From positions 1,403,549 to 1,467,548 of the forward strand of contig JALOBK010000001.1 of the NCBI GenBank assembly GCA_023228325.1: DNA of 64,000 bases. Reading direction: 5' to 3'. The notes beneath the pieces are model-generated. The model saw only the letters and a program-made list of their open reading frames with translations, did not search any database and had not been told where the DNA came from. Positions 8,885 through 18,370 of the stretch are shown here, one piece after another. A program made the translations under genes and the position numbers. Source of the DNA: a bacterium (GTDB taxonomy: Bacteria; Auribacterota; UBA6266). Every line of letters begins with the position of its first letter. Within the stretch, counting starts at the first letter, position 1.

Positions 8885-9913
8885 ATGGAAACTTCAAAAG
8901 AGAAAATTTTAATAAGAGCCGTAAACTGGGTAGGCGATGCCGTTATGATGGCTCCTTCGGTCAAAGCCGTGAGAGAAATGTATCCCGATGCTGGCATTAC
9001 AGTTTTAGGAAGGGGTAAGATTAATGATGTTCTTTCCCTTGCCGATATAGTTGACCGTTTTATCAAATATGATATTCCGCCCGATTTCCTGGAATTAAAA
9101 GAGCGCATTAAGCTTGCAAGGGAAATAAAAGCCGAAAAATTTTCCAGATGTTTTATTTTCCCTAACTCGTTTGATTCGGCTCTTGTGCCTTATATGTCCG
9201 GGATTCCCGAGAGAATAGGTTTTGGTAATTTTCCCGGACGTATTCTTTTGACCAAAACCGTAAAGGTCCCTCCCGCAGGCACGCATCAATCGCAGAAGTA
9301 TTTCGAACTGGTAAGGGCAGCCGGGTTTTCGGGTAATATGCCCGATTTCAGTATGGATGCCGATGACATCTCATTGAAATGGGCTGAGACGTTTCTTAGC
9401 ATGAATTGCAGAAACCGGACAGCTCCTTTGATAGGAGTAAGCCCGGGGGCGGAATACGGCCCGGCAAAAAGATGGTTTCCCGATAGGTTCGCGAGCCTTA
9501 TTAACAGGATAAAAAATGTCTATAACGCGGAAATCATCCTGTTAGGGAGCAGGAACGATACGGATGTCTGCGGCGCGATAAAGAGACAGGTGTCGGAAAC
9601 AATAATCGATGCCAGCGGGAAAACGACCGTTAAGCAGTTAGCCGCTATTTTAAAGAAGGTTAAATTACTGATAACCAATGATACGGGAACGATGCATCTG
9701 GCCGCCGCCCTGCAGACGCCGGTCCTGGCCATATTCGGTTCTACCGACGCAAAAGCCACATCACCCGTTAAGGGAAGTATCACTGTAATAAAAAAAGAGA
9801 TAGAGTGCAGCCCATGTTTAAACAGGATCTGTCAGAAAAAGACTTACGAATGTTTTTCCATGATATCCGTTGATGAAGTGTTCGGCAGCCTGAAAAAATT
9901 CCTTGGTTCTTAA
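8885..9913 (+). CDS. waaF: ADP-heptose:LPS heptosyltransferase (GT9, WaaF-like)
   Basis: The product is 342 residues from the ATG at 8885, with GAGAGGTGGA just upstream; a GTG three codons earlier is in frame. The N-terminal VNWVGDAVMMAPSVKA is typical of heptosyltransferase II. The C-terminal domain has IGVSPGAEYGPAKRW and TNDTGTMHLAAALQTPVLAIFGSTD, the donor-binding site. Family role: transfer of L-glycero-D-manno-heptose to the inner LPS core at the cytoplasmic face. It follows lpxK and lpxL, consistent with lipid A-core assembly. WaaC-like specificity cannot be excluded, and no heptose-synthesis gene is in the window. Confidence 0.85.
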   Translation: METSKEKILIRAVNWVGDAVMMAPSVKAVREMYPDAGITVLGRGKINDVLSLADIVDRFIKYDIPPDFLELKERIKLAREIKAEKFSRCFIFPNSFDSALVPYMSGIPERIGFGNFPGRILLTKTVKVPPAGTHQSQKYFELVRAAGFSGNMPDFSMDADDISLKWAETFLSMNCRNRTAPLIGVSPGAEYGPAKRWFPDRFASLINRIKNVYNAEIILLGSRNDTDVCGAIKRQVSETIIDASGKTTVKQLAAILKKVKLLITNDTGTMHLAAALQTPVLAIFGSTDAKATSPVKGSITVIKKEIECSPCLNRICQKKTYECFSMISVDEVFGSLKKFLGS

Positions 9914-9929
9914 CCGAAAATTCTGCTAT

Positions 9930-11099
9930 ATGGATAAAATAAAGATATTATTTATTATAGAGAACTTTACACCTGCTACCGGCGGGGGCGAAAATTTTGC
10001 CAGGATGCTGGCAGAGATACTTACATCAATGGGTTGTTCCGTTGTTGTAGTTTCCAGGGAATTTGATTCCATTAACCCCGCGATAAAACACATTAAAGTC
10101 CCCGGAACACATTTTATGCGGTTGATTAACAGGATAATATTTGCCTTTTATGTGCCATGGGCCGTGCGCAGGGATAATTTTAACGCAGTCTTTGCCTTCA
10201 GCAAAAGCTTTGGTATGGATATCTACAGGCCCGGCGGCGGGGTTCATCTGGCATACAGAAAGTACAATATACGGTCGTATAACAATATAGTGTTTAAAGT
10301 CTTTCAGAGAGTTAAGGATTTGCTGTCTCCTGAGCAATGGTTCCTGACATGGCTTGAGAAAAAGCAGTATTCCTCGAGAAAACTGAAAAAAGTTATAGCG
10401 GTGTCGAATATGGTGAGAAGGCATGTCAAGAGATGGTACAGGCTGGATGACTCTATGATAGAGGTTATTTATAACGGTGTAGATCTCGAAAAGTATCATA
10501 CTCTTAAGAAAGAAAACACCGGCGCTGTTTTCCGCAGGGAACTTCACATTCTGGATGAAGTAGTTATTCTCTTTGTCGCCAATAATTTCAGATTAAAAGG
10601 GTTAAGGACGGTTTTCATGGCCCTGTCAATGCTCGACAGTTCGTTGATAAACGATGTCAGGCTGTTGGTGGCCGGCAGGGGTAAGATAAAGAGATGGAAA
10701 CAGATGGCTCTCAGGCTCGGAATAGACAGAAATGTCATTTTTCTGGGACAGCAGAAGGAAATGTCCACTGTTTATGCGGCTTCCGACATTTTTATTCTGC
10801 CTTCATTTTACGATCCATGCGCCAACGTATGCCTTGAAGCTTTGGCTTCCTCGGTGCCGGTGATAACGAGTTCGTCAAACGGGTCCAGCGAGATAATGGA
10901 AGAGGGAAAAGAAGGTTTTATAATAAAAGACGCCGATGATTTTGTCGGTTTTGCCGCCAAAATCGAATTTTTACTTAAAAACAGGAAATCCAGGCTGGAA
11001 ATGGCTGAAAATGCCAGGAAACTTGCCGAAAAATATTCGATAAAACTTCAGTCGGAAAAAATTATCAGAGTTATTAAAGATGTTATGGAAACCAAATAA
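9930..11099 (+). CDS. GT4-family glycosyltransferase (LPS core-type)
   Basis: The product is 389 residues from the ATG at 9930. The N-terminal domain opens with ILFIIENFTPATGGGENFARMLAEIL, the glycine-rich acceptor loop of GT4 enzymes. The domain linker contains VIYNGVDLEKY, and the donor domain has ILFVANNFRLKG-like and FILPSFYDPCANVCLEALASS motifs, with the Ex7E region in DPCANVCLEA form. The overall pattern resembles WaaG-type core glucosyltransferases, and its position after waaF agrees. It is 16 bases after the waaF stop. Sugar and linkage cannot be assigned. Confidence 0.85.
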   Translation: MDKIKILFIIENFTPATGGGENFARMLAEILTSMGCSVVVVSREFDSINPAIKHIKVPGTHFMRLINRIIFAFYVPWAVRRDNFNAVFAFSKSFGMDIYRPGGGVHLAYRKYNIRSYNNIVFKVFQRVKDLLSPEQWFLTWLEKKQYSSRKLKKVIAVSNMVRRHVKRWYRLDDSMIEVIYNGVDLEKYHTLKKENTGAVFRRELHILDEVVILFVANNFRLKGLRTVFMALSMLDSSLINDVRLLVAGRGKIKRWKQMALRLGIDRNVIFLGQQKEMSTVYAASDIFILPSFYDPCANVCLEALASSVPVITSSSNGSSEIMEEGKEGFIIKDADDFVGFAAKIEFLLKNRKSRLEMAENARKLAEKYSIKLQSEKIIRVIKDVMETK

Positions 11100-11111
11100 A
11101 GAACATTTATT

Positions 11112-12245
11112 ATGAGAATTATTTATCCTGTCAATAAAAGGCTGATTACAGGCCGGGCGCATGATGTTTTGATTATCCGGACCTGTTATGCCCTTGCCGA
11201 ATCGGGCCTTGATGTAGTGCTGATAATAGGCAAGACCATGCCGGAGAGACAAATCCTTTCGTATTACGGGCTTAAACCTCATAAAAACCTCAGCATAATG
11301 CAACTGCCTGTGATCAGGAAAACAGGCAGATTCGGTATTTCATGGCATTTTGTTTTTAACAGGTTCGTTTTGAGAAAGATATTGCAATTGCTGTCAGACG
11401 GCAAAGAAAGCCTGCTTTATCTTTCTGAATTAAAGATGGCGCTGTTTTTGTTGAAACATAAGAAACGGATAAACATACCTTTTTTTTATGAAATACACGG
11501 CCTTTATGCCTCATACCCCGATGCTGAGAATTATCCATGTGCGGATAATGAGGAAGGGAAAGTGTTTTCTCTCTCCGACAGGCTTATCACCACGACTGGG
11601 GAGCTGAACAAAATTATAAAAGAGACATATCCGGGCGCAAAAGATATATCGGTTGTCCCGTTGGCCGCGGAAAAGGTTTCCGCTTTTAAATCCGCGCGCG
11701 GCGGGGAATTTAAGGTATATTACATAGGCCAGCTGTATTATGAGCAGGGGATAGACTTGTTAATGAAAGTTGCGCGGAAGCTTGAGAATGTCCAGTTCCA
11801 TATAATAGGCGGTAAAAAAGAAGAGGTCTTGTCTTACCGGGAAGCGGCGGCTCGGGAGAATATTGAAAAGAGGGTTTTTTTTCATGGGTTTGTGAAACCT
11901 TCGGAAATCGATGAGGCTGTCAAAGAGGCTGATTGTTTTGTGATACCCTCGCGACAAAAAGGCAAAATGAATTATGTCGCGCATACAAAATCTTATGAAT
12001 ATCTCAGATATGGGAAACCGGTAGTGTCCTTCAGGCTGGATTCGGTTCTTGAAGTGTTGAAGGATAATTACAACGCTCTTTTGGCCGAAAGGGATAACCC
12101 CGATTCACTTGCGGAATGTATCATAAAACTTGAAAATGACGATGACTTGCGCAATAAACTTTCAGCAGGCGCGTTGAAAACACTTGAAGAATTTTCATGG
12201 TCGGAGAGAGCCGAAAAACTGAAAAAAGTTTTTAATGTGAATTAA
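11112..12245 (+). CDS. GT4-family glycosyltransferase
   Basis: The product is 377 residues. The N-terminus reads MRIIYPVNKRLITGRAHDV, with a GRAHDV acceptor-loop variant instead of the usual GGG/GGAxR. The donor domain has YYIGQLYYEQGIDLL, VFFHGFVKPSEID and CFVIPSRQKGKMNY, then SYEYLRYGKPVVSF. The C-terminal half is clearly GT-B; the Ex7E motif is degenerate (YEYLRYGKP with no first Glu obvious). It starts 12 bases after the previous GT4 stop, so the same operon. Function in core or O-glycan extension is an inference from context. Confidence 0.8.
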   Translation: MRIIYPVNKRLITGRAHDVLIIRTCYALAESGLDVVLIIGKTMPERQILSYYGLKPHKNLSIMQLPVIRKTGRFGISWHFVFNRFVLRKILQLLSDGKESLLYLSELKMALFLLKHKKRINIPFFYEIHGLYASYPDAENYPCADNEEGKVFSLSDRLITTTGELNKIIKETYPGAKDISVVPLAAEKVSAFKSARGGEFKVYYIGQLYYEQGIDLLMKVARKLENVQFHIIGGKKEEVLSYREAAARENIEKRVFFHGFVKPSEIDEAVKEADCFVIPSRQKGKMNYVAHTKSYEYLRYGKPVVSFRLDSVLEVLKDNYNALLAERDNPDSLAECIIKLENDDDLRNKLSAGALKTLEEFSWSERAEKLKKVFNVN

Positions 12246-12266
12246 CAGGAAAACAGGACTCGTTAG

Positions 12267-13790
12267 ATGGATTTTAAACCCGGACAAAAATTTATCGGTT
12301 GGGACCTTGCCAGACTGGTTACACTGTCTTTTGTTATGAGGCTGATTCTGAGGTTGATGTTTTTTGTGCCCGCGAAAGACGGCCTGACTTTTATTGAAAT
12401 AGCGGGATATTTTATCAGGGGAGACTTCAAAACGGCGTTATCCCATGAATATCACCCGTTATATCCCTGGCTGATAAGCGTCTTTTCAAAATTCACGTCG
12501 GATTTTATCGATGCGGGACTGGTTATATCCCTGTTATCCGGATTTTTGCTGGTTATCCCTGTTTATCTTTCCGCTTTAAGGCTTTTTGACAGGAAAGCCG
12601 CCGTTATCTCCTCAATTTTTTGTATTTTTCACCCATACCTTCTCAGGTTTTCGTCGAATGTGCTGTCTGAGTCCATGTACCTGTTTTTTATGGCGTTTGC
12701 GTTCTGGTGCGGCATAGAGGCGGTAGTGAAGAAAAAAACCGTCTATTTCGCCGCGGTGTCTTTCTTTTCCGTGCTCGCGTATCTGACCAGGCCGGAAGGC
12801 GTCGGTATTCTGCTGGCGGTCGTGTTCTCCCTTCTGATTATCCCTTTGCATGGGTTAAGTTTTTTGAAGAGGTTATGGCTTGCCTTTCTTGTCGTTGCCG
12901 TTTTCGTTGTTTTGATTTTCCCGTACATTTATGTCATAAGCGAATTTCAGGGCGAATGGCGTCTGACACAGAAAACCAGAGTGACATCGCTTCTCGGGCT
13001 GGATAAAACAGTAAAAGATACGGAAGTTGAACAATCTGTTCCTGAAGCTGTCGAAGAGTACCCGCTGAAAGCCGCTCCGGAAAGGCCGAAAGGCGTAAAA
13101 CTTGCGGTAAAAGGCTCTGAACAGCTGATAAGAAAAATTTTGCAGGGAGTATTTCTCCCTGTTGCCGTATTTGCGCTTATCGGTATTGCAATCAGGAAAA
13201 AATACCCGAGGTCTCAGGCGGAATTTATTCCTTTGCTGGCTTTTTTAATATATATATCGGTGCTTTTTATGGTTGCTATACGCACTGACATATCTTACAG
13301 GCATACGGCCTTTTTGATGCTGCTCGGATGCGTTTATGCGGGCGCGGGAGTGTATGAATTTACGTCTTTATTTTCGAAAAAAACCGGAGGCCGGCTTCTT
13401 TGGACTATTTTATTTGTATGTGTAATCGCTATGTCTGTGAAAGGTTTAAAACCTGTGGGCATGGATAAAGAATCCAGAAGAACGGTGGGTATCTGGATCG
13501 GCAGGAATTATCCCGGAGAGGTGATAATGACTTCAAGGATGTCCAGGATCCCTTTTTATGCGGGCGCGGAGCATTTTGATTATACTGATTACAAAAAAGA
13601 ATTTATACTGGAAGAAGCCCGCAACAAAGGCGTTAAACTTGCGGTAATAAACCTGCTTGATATGTCCGAAGCCGATAAGGACCTCTTAATCCTGCTTAAT
13701 GATAAAAATTCAGAAAAAATATATTCAAATAAATCCACAGAAAAAGATGAAATAGTAGTATACGAGCTTTTTTTAAATGGCGAAAATTGA
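12267..13790 (+). CDS. GT-C membrane glycosyltransferase (GT39/ArnT-like)
   Basis: The product is 507 residues with about ten hydrophobic segments and a soluble C-terminal tail of roughly 100 residues. The first loop after TM1 carries KDGLTFIEIAGYF and then HEYHPLYPWLI, matching the acidic, periplasm-facing catalytic loop and the HPPLY-like motif of PMT_2 enzymes. YLTRPEGVGILL is another family-typical stretch. Such enzymes use polyprenyl-phosphate sugars to glycosylate lipids or proteins on the outer face of the membrane. A Pro/Glu/Lys-rich hydrophilic loop (about residues 245-285) is unusual. It overlaps the next gene by 14 bases. Confidence 0.8.
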   Translation: MDFKPGQKFIGWDLARLVTLSFVMRLILRLMFFVPAKDGLTFIEIAGYFIRGDFKTALSHEYHPLYPWLISVFSKFTSDFIDAGLVISLLSGFLLVIPVYLSALRLFDRKAAVISSIFCIFHPYLLRFSSNVLSESMYLFFMAFAFWCGIEAVVKKKTVYFAAVSFFSVLAYLTRPEGVGILLAVVFSLLIIPLHGLSFLKRLWLAFLVVAVFVVLIFPYIYVISEFQGEWRLTQKTRVTSLLGLDKTVKDTEVEQSVPEAVEEYPLKAAPERPKGVKLAVKGSEQLIRKILQGVFLPVAVFALIGIAIRKKYPRSQAEFIPLLAFLIYISVLFMVAIRTDISYRHTAFLMLLGCVYAGAGVYEFTSLFSKKTGGRLLWTILFVCVIAMSVKGLKPVGMDKESRRTVGIWIGRNYPGEVIMTSRMSRIPFYAGAEHFDYTDYKKEFILEEARNKGVKLAVINLLDMSEADKDLLILLNDKNSEKIYSNKSTEKDEIVVYELFLNGEN

Positions 13791-14673
13791 AATAAATCTG
13801 ACTAAAAGGGGTGCTTGTCCGTACTGCGGTTCGGGCTCAAGAAAAGTTATGTTTGCGCTTGAGCGCTATTCCGTCTGCAGGTGCAAATCCTGCAAAGGTG
13901 TTTTCAGCGACCCTTACCTGAGCGAAAATGAGGCGGAAAAAGTCTTTTCGGACCCTGACGCCGTAGGCGCGATTAATCCCGAAATGGAATCTTATTACGA
14001 CAGGGAGTTTGTCCTTGCCAATTCCAGACATACTTTTAAGGTCTTTGACCGGCTCCTGGATTTTCTTGAAAAGAGTGTGTCCGGCAGGAAACTTCTTGAT
14101 GTAGGGTTCGGTATGGGATTTTTCCTTGAGAAAAGCCGTCGCAGGGGTTGGAAGTGCAAAGGCATAGACTTTTCGGATGAATACTATAAATACGCAAAAG
14201 AAACAATGGGCCTGGATGTAATGAAGAAAAAAATTTCGGAGTTTACCGGGTATAACGAGGAATTTGATGTTATAATCCTGTGGGATGTAATAGAGCATCT
14301 GGATGATCCCGGCGAGTCGATTGCCATGTTCCGCGGCATGCTGAAGCCGGGAGGAATGCTGGCGATAGCAACCCCGAATGAAAAGAGCCTGCTCTCTTTT
14401 ATTGCAAAACTTATATATAACATAAGTTTTGGATTGATAAAAGGCCCTTTAAGTTCGATCTATGTGTTGGAGCATCCGTTATTTTTTGACAAAAATTCTC
14501 TTCGAAAATTGCTTGAGCGAAACAGTTTTAATATTGTATTGTCAAGGCAGGATGAAACCGATCTCGAAAGGCTGAATCTGGGAAAATTAAAGAAGATCAT
14601 AGTAAAAATAATATTCTTTTTATCGAGGTTAATGAAAATGAGCAACAGAATAATCGTAATTGCGGAAAAATGA
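13777..14673 (+). CDS. SAM methyltransferase with N-terminal zinc ribbon
   Basis: The product is 298 residues. Residues 12-45 hold CPYCGS and CRCKSCKG, a probable zinc ribbon. The class I SAM fold follows, with motif I LLDVGFGMGFFLEKS, then GIDFSDEYYKYAK, motif IV FDVIILWDVIEHLDDP and LKPGGMLAIATPN. This architecture is common among methyltransferases in polysaccharide and antibiotic-sugar loci. The gene is wedged between two GT-C genes with overlaps of 14 and 4 bases, so they are co-translated. Methylation of a glycan or its lipid-linked precursor is plausible, but the substrate is unknown. Confidence 0.85.
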   Translation: MAKIEINLTKRGACPYCGSGSRKVMFALERYSVCRCKSCKGVFSDPYLSENEAEKVFSDPDAVGAINPEMESYYDREFVLANSRHTFKVFDRLLDFLEKSVSGRKLLDVGFGMGFFLEKSRRRGWKCKGIDFSDEYYKYAKETMGLDVMKKKISEFTGYNEEFDVIILWDVIEHLDDPGESIAMFRGMLKPGGMLAIATPNEKSLLSFIAKLIYNISFGLIKGPLSSIYVLEHPLFFDKNSLRKLLERNSFNIVLSRQDETDLERLNLGKLKKIIVKIIFFLSRLMKMSNRIIVIAEK

Positions 14674-16127
14674 AAAGAAACCATTATCTTATACTTGCTG
14701 CTATCTTATTCGGCGCTTTATTCGCAAGAATCGGGCCTGTCAACAAACCGTTATTAGGCAACTTTTCTTCATATCAGACTGCCACGGCAATGATGGCGCG
14801 TTTTATCGCGAACGAAGGATTGCCTGCTGTCGCGCAGCCGAAAACGAACCTTCTGATAAACGGAAAACCTGCCATTCACATGCTTTATATTCCGGGCGCT
14901 GCCGCCACAGCGGGCTATCTGTGGAAAATCTTCGGTTTTTCGCTTGATTTTTGGGGAAGATTCCAGGCGTCTTTCTTTACAATGCTATCTTCATTGCTTA
15001 TCTATTTGATTGTCCGCAGGCATTCTGATGAGGCGACAGGTTTAATGAGTTGTTTTTTCTTCAACGCCTTTCCCCTCAGCTTTGTCTACGGGCAGAGTTT
15101 TATGAACGAAGCGCTTGCCTTCTTTCTTGTTATGCTGTCCTCCTGGTTATTATTTAATTTTAAGATCAATTCGTATAAAGTCATTGCCGCCGGTTTAATT
15201 GTTTCTCTGGCATTTCTGATGAGGATACATTTTTTATGCCTGGTTCCCGCTTTGCTTTTTTTAATATGGTATAATGCGCCGAAAAATAAAATTTTATATA
15301 TTGCGCTTTTTTCCATCTGCATAGCTATTCCTGTTGCAGGCTGGTATCTGCATACTTATTATGTCGCCTCCGTGGCGGATAATAATATTACAAGTATTTT
15401 CGCGCAGGAAAATAAACATTACGCTTCTTTTCCCCACCCTCTTTTTTTAAAGGCTGTGTTTTATAAGGATATTATCGATAAACTTGCGGGAGTATGCCTG
15501 AACCCCATAGGTTTTACATTAGTGATCGCAGGCGTATTTCTATGCAGGCCCGAAAAGAAAGAGTATTGGGCGGTGATATTATGGCTACTGGGTTCATTGA
15601 GCGTTATTATCCTTCTTCCGCAAAAGGTATATGACCATAATTTTTATTTTTACCCCATCCTTTTTCCCGCTTCGTTTTTTGCGGCGCTTGTCACTTTTAA
15701 GATTATAAAACTCGACCGTTATATATATGTGATTTTATTTTTATGCCTTTTTTTCCTGGTTTCCGCGAGGTATTTTATAAATCCGGCCTTTAAATATTCC
15801 GTTGAGCTTTCGGCTGTGCCTGAAGCGGGCTATTTCATTCAGAAAAACACTCCGCCTGACAGCAGGATTATTGTATCGCCCTGCACTTATGACCAGCTTT
15901 ATTATTGCGATAGGAACGGATGGGTCTTCAATATAGAGGGCTCAAACGCGGATATTGATAAATTCAAAGAATATATCAGCGAAGGCGCGGATTATTATAT
16001 TACCGCGGATACGGCAAGTCTCCGCAAAAACAGGGATTTCTATAAGTTTATTGATAAAAATTATAAAAATATTTCCCCCAGCGGGAATTATGCGGTTTAC
16101 GTTTTAAATGATAAGAGGAAAAAATAA
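14670..16127 (+). CDS. GT-C membrane glycosyltransferase (GT39-like)
   Basis: The product is 485 residues with about ten to eleven hydrophobic segments and a C-terminal soluble domain from about residue 385. The N-terminal region has RIGPVNKPLLGNFSSYQTA, where the acidic catalytic loop of GT39 enzymes would be expected; an obvious DE or D-acid pair is not visible there. INGKPAIHMLYIPG resembles the HPPL loop. It overlaps the methyltransferase stop by 4 bases and the next GT2 start by 1 base. The assignment to GT-C rests on topology and weak motifs. It probably pairs with the polyprenyl-phosphate sugar synthase downstream. Confidence 0.65.
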   Translation: MKRNHYLILAAILFGALFARIGPVNKPLLGNFSSYQTATAMMARFIANEGLPAVAQPKTNLLINGKPAIHMLYIPGAAATAGYLWKIFGFSLDFWGRFQASFFTMLSSLLIYLIVRRHSDEATGLMSCFFFNAFPLSFVYGQSFMNEALAFFLVMLSSWLLFNFKINSYKVIAAGLIVSLAFLMRIHFLCLVPALLFLIWYNAPKNKILYIALFSICIAIPVAGWYLHTYYVASVADNNITSIFAQENKHYASFPHPLFLKAVFYKDIIDKLAGVCLNPIGFTLVIAGVFLCRPEKKEYWAVILWLLGSLSVIILLPQKVYDHNFYFYPILFPASFFAALVTFKIIKLDRYIYVILFLCLFFLVSARYFINPAFKYSVELSAVPEAGYFIQKNTPPDSRIIVSPCTYDQLYYCDRNGWVFNIEGSNADIDKFKEYISEGADYYITADTASLRKNRDFYKFIDKNYKNISPSGNYAVYVLNDKRKK

Positions 16128-16834
16128 TGAACAGATATCTGATTATTATACCTACTTACAATGAAAGTAAAAATATCGTCCGTCTGTGCGAGAAAATCAT
16201 GTCCATGGAAAAAAGTTTTGATATCCTGGTTGTCGATGACAATTCCCCGGACGGCACCGGAGAGTTGGCTGAGAAAATGTCTTCAATTCATCCTGAAATC
16301 CATGTAATGAGAAGACCATCCAAAATGGGGATAGGAAGCGCGTATATCGAAGGCTTTCAATGGGGATTGAAGAAAGATTATGAACTGTTTTTCGAAATGG
16401 ACGCTGATTTTTCGCATAATCCCGAAGATTTAATCCGGATGGCGGAAACAGTAAAAGATTGCGACCTGTGTGTCGGCTCCAGGTACATAGAAGGCGGAGG
16501 CGTGATAAACTGGCCGCTCTGGAGGATGCTGCTGAGCAAGTTTGCCGCCAGGTATTATACCAGAGTCATCACCGGAATGCCTATGAATGATGCCACTTCC
16601 GGATTCAAATGTTTCAGGCGGACGGTCCTGGAAAAAATCGATTTTAATAAGATCCACTCCGAGGGATATTCTTTCCAGATTGAAATGCATTATCGTATCT
16701 GGAAAAAAGGTTTTCGAATCAAAGAAATACCTATTATATTTACGGACAGGCAGCATGGTTTATCAAAGATGTCTAAAAAGATTATTTTTGAGGCAATAAT
16801 TATCGTTTGGAAAATAAAATTTACCGTTAAATGA
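16127..16834 (+). CDS. Polyprenyl-phosphate mannose/glucose synthase (GT2, DPM1-like)
   Basis: The product is 235 residues, a typical length for soluble DPM1-like synthases. Motifs in order: LIIIPTYNESKNI, ILVVDDNSPDGTGE, the DxD-type FFEMDADFSHNPEDL, VGSRYIEGGG and TSGFKCFRR. There is no C-terminal membrane domain. The enzyme moves a hexose from its nucleotide onto polyprenyl phosphate, making the lipid donor that GT-C enzymes use. It sits immediately after two GT-C genes, which supports that link. Overlaps: 1 base with the previous gene and 4 bases with the next. Confidence 0.9.
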   Translation: MNRYLIIIPTYNESKNIVRLCEKIMSMEKSFDILVVDDNSPDGTGELAEKMSSIHPEIHVMRRPSKMGIGSAYIEGFQWGLKKDYELFFEMDADFSHNPEDLIRMAETVKDCDLCVGSRYIEGGGVINWPLWRMLLSKFAARYYTRVITGMPMNDATSGFKCFRRTVLEKIDFNKIHSEGYSFQIEMHYRIWKKGFRIKEIPIIFTDRQHGLSKMSKKIIFEAIIIVWKIKFTVK

Positions 16835-18339
16835 AAATTAAAAAAGTATTCCTTCTTTTCCCGCCGTGCCCGATCCCCAAAATGTTCCCTAAAAGGGTTC
16901 AGATGCCTTTGGGGGTAGCGTATCTTGCTTCTTCTATAAGAGCGGCAGGCATAGACGTAAAGGTGCTTGACAGTCTTATCGAAGGGTGGAATCAGGTTGA
17001 AGAGATAGATGAGAGGAATATTCGTTTTGGGTTGTCCGGTCGGCAGATTGTGGATAGAATTTCGGAGTACGGACCCGATCTGGTGGGCATATCCTGCATG
17101 TTCAGCATACAGGCAAAGATAGTTTCCGAAATTGCATCGGAAATAAAAAAGGAATTTCCTGATATAAAAATTGTTTTAGGCGGGGCTCATCCATCTGCCA
17201 TGCCCGAGGATTCAATTGCGGATAAGAATATTGATTATGCCCTTATAGGGGAGTCAGAAGCTACATTTATAGAACTAATCCATCTGTTGAACCGGAATAA
17301 GTCCGCAGCGGATATGGATGGCATCTGTTATCACGACGAGAAAGGTTTTCCGCGTGTTAACCCCAAGAAAAAATATATAGAGAACCTGGATGCTTTGCCG
17401 TTGCCCGCCTGGGACCTTCTTCCTGTGGAAAAATATTTTAAGTTGAACAGGCCGCACGGCACAGTGACAAGGGGAAACCGTATTATCCCTGTTATTACAT
17501 CCCGCGGCTGTCCCGCAAAATGTGTTTTCTGCTCAATCCATCCTATCTGGGGCAGGGTGTACAGGACTCGTTCCCCGATAAGCGTTGTCGGAGAAATAGA
17601 AATGCTTGTTCACAGATATGCGGTTCAGGAAATCCAGATTGAAGATGACAACATGACCTTCAACAGGAAAAGGGCTGAAGAGATATGCGACCTTATCGTT
17701 GACAAAGGCATAAAAGTTTCTTTCACGGCGCCTAACGGGCTTGCCGTTTGGGCTCTTGATAAAAGCCTGCTTCTTAAACTGAGAAAAGCCGGGTTTTACC
17801 GTTTGACTCTCGCGGTTGAATCGGGCAGTCAGCATACATTAACGCATATTATCCATAAGCCTTTGAAAATAGATAAAGTGCTTGAAATCATAAAGGATGC
17901 GAACGAAATCGGGTTTGATATAGATGTTTTCTTTGTTGTCGGTTTTCCGGGAGAAACTCTTTCTGAAATGCAGAAAACATTTGATCTGGGCAGGAAGTTG
18001 GATGTGTCCAGTGTCAAATATTTTATTGCTACGCCTTATCCCGGGACAGAACTTCTGGAGATTGCCGAAAAAGAAAATCTGCTTCCCGCGGATTTTAATC
18101 CTAAAGACCTTGGAATAAATGCCGTAAAAGGTAATATTACAACAGAATATTTTACGCCGGAAATACTCGAAAAGAAGGTATCCGCCGAGACTTTCAAAAC
18201 TCAGATTGCCCTGTTTAAAAGACATCCTGTCAGATATGTTACAGGTATTTTCAGGAATTACCTGATAAAGGACATTGGCGCAACAATTGCGTTTCTACGG
18301 CAGTCTTTGAAGAATTGCCTCTCTAAACATAAGATTTAG
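16831..18339 (+). CDS. B12-binding-domain radical SAM protein
   Basis: The product is 502 residues. Residues 1-150 form a B12-binding-like Rossmann domain (FLLFPPCP, PLGVAYLASSIRAAG, LGGAHPSAMPED) with no DxHxxG motif, as in base-off BchE-type proteins. The radical SAM domain follows with the cluster motif CPAKCVFC (Cx3Cx2C) near residue 229, EIQIEDDNMTFN and VESGSQHTL. Known members carry out methyl transfer, cyclisation or hopanoid/lipid modification. It is co-translated with the polyprenyl-phosphate sugar synthase, so modification of a lipid carrier or glycan is possible but unproved. A related gene lies at 46549. Confidence 0.85.
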   Translation: MKIKKVFLLFPPCPIPKMFPKRVQMPLGVAYLASSIRAAGIDVKVLDSLIEGWNQVEEIDERNIRFGLSGRQIVDRISEYGPDLVGISCMFSIQAKIVSEIASEIKKEFPDIKIVLGGAHPSAMPEDSIADKNIDYALIGESEATFIELIHLLNRNKSAADMDGICYHDEKGFPRVNPKKKYIENLDALPLPAWDLLPVEKYFKLNRPHGTVTRGNRIIPVITSRGCPAKCVFCSIHPIWGRVYRTRSPISVVGEIEMLVHRYAVQEIQIEDDNMTFNRKRAEEICDLIVDKGIKVSFTAPNGLAVWALDKSLLLKLRKAGFYRLTLAVESGSQHTLTHIIHKPLKIDKVLEIIKDANEIGFDIDVFFVVGFPGETLSEMQKTFDLGRKLDVSSVKYFIATPYPGTELLEIAEKENLLPADFNPKDLGINAVKGNITTEYFTPEILEKKVSAETFKTQIALFKRHPVRYVTGIFRNYLIKDIGATIAFLRQSLKNCLSKHKI

Positions 18340-18370
18340 CTTGACGGCCTGATGCCTAAAGACTACAATA

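Noticed and set aside
14660..14947. Short + strand ORF across the methyltransferase/GT-C junction
   Set aside because: Out of frame with both well-supported genes; no motif.
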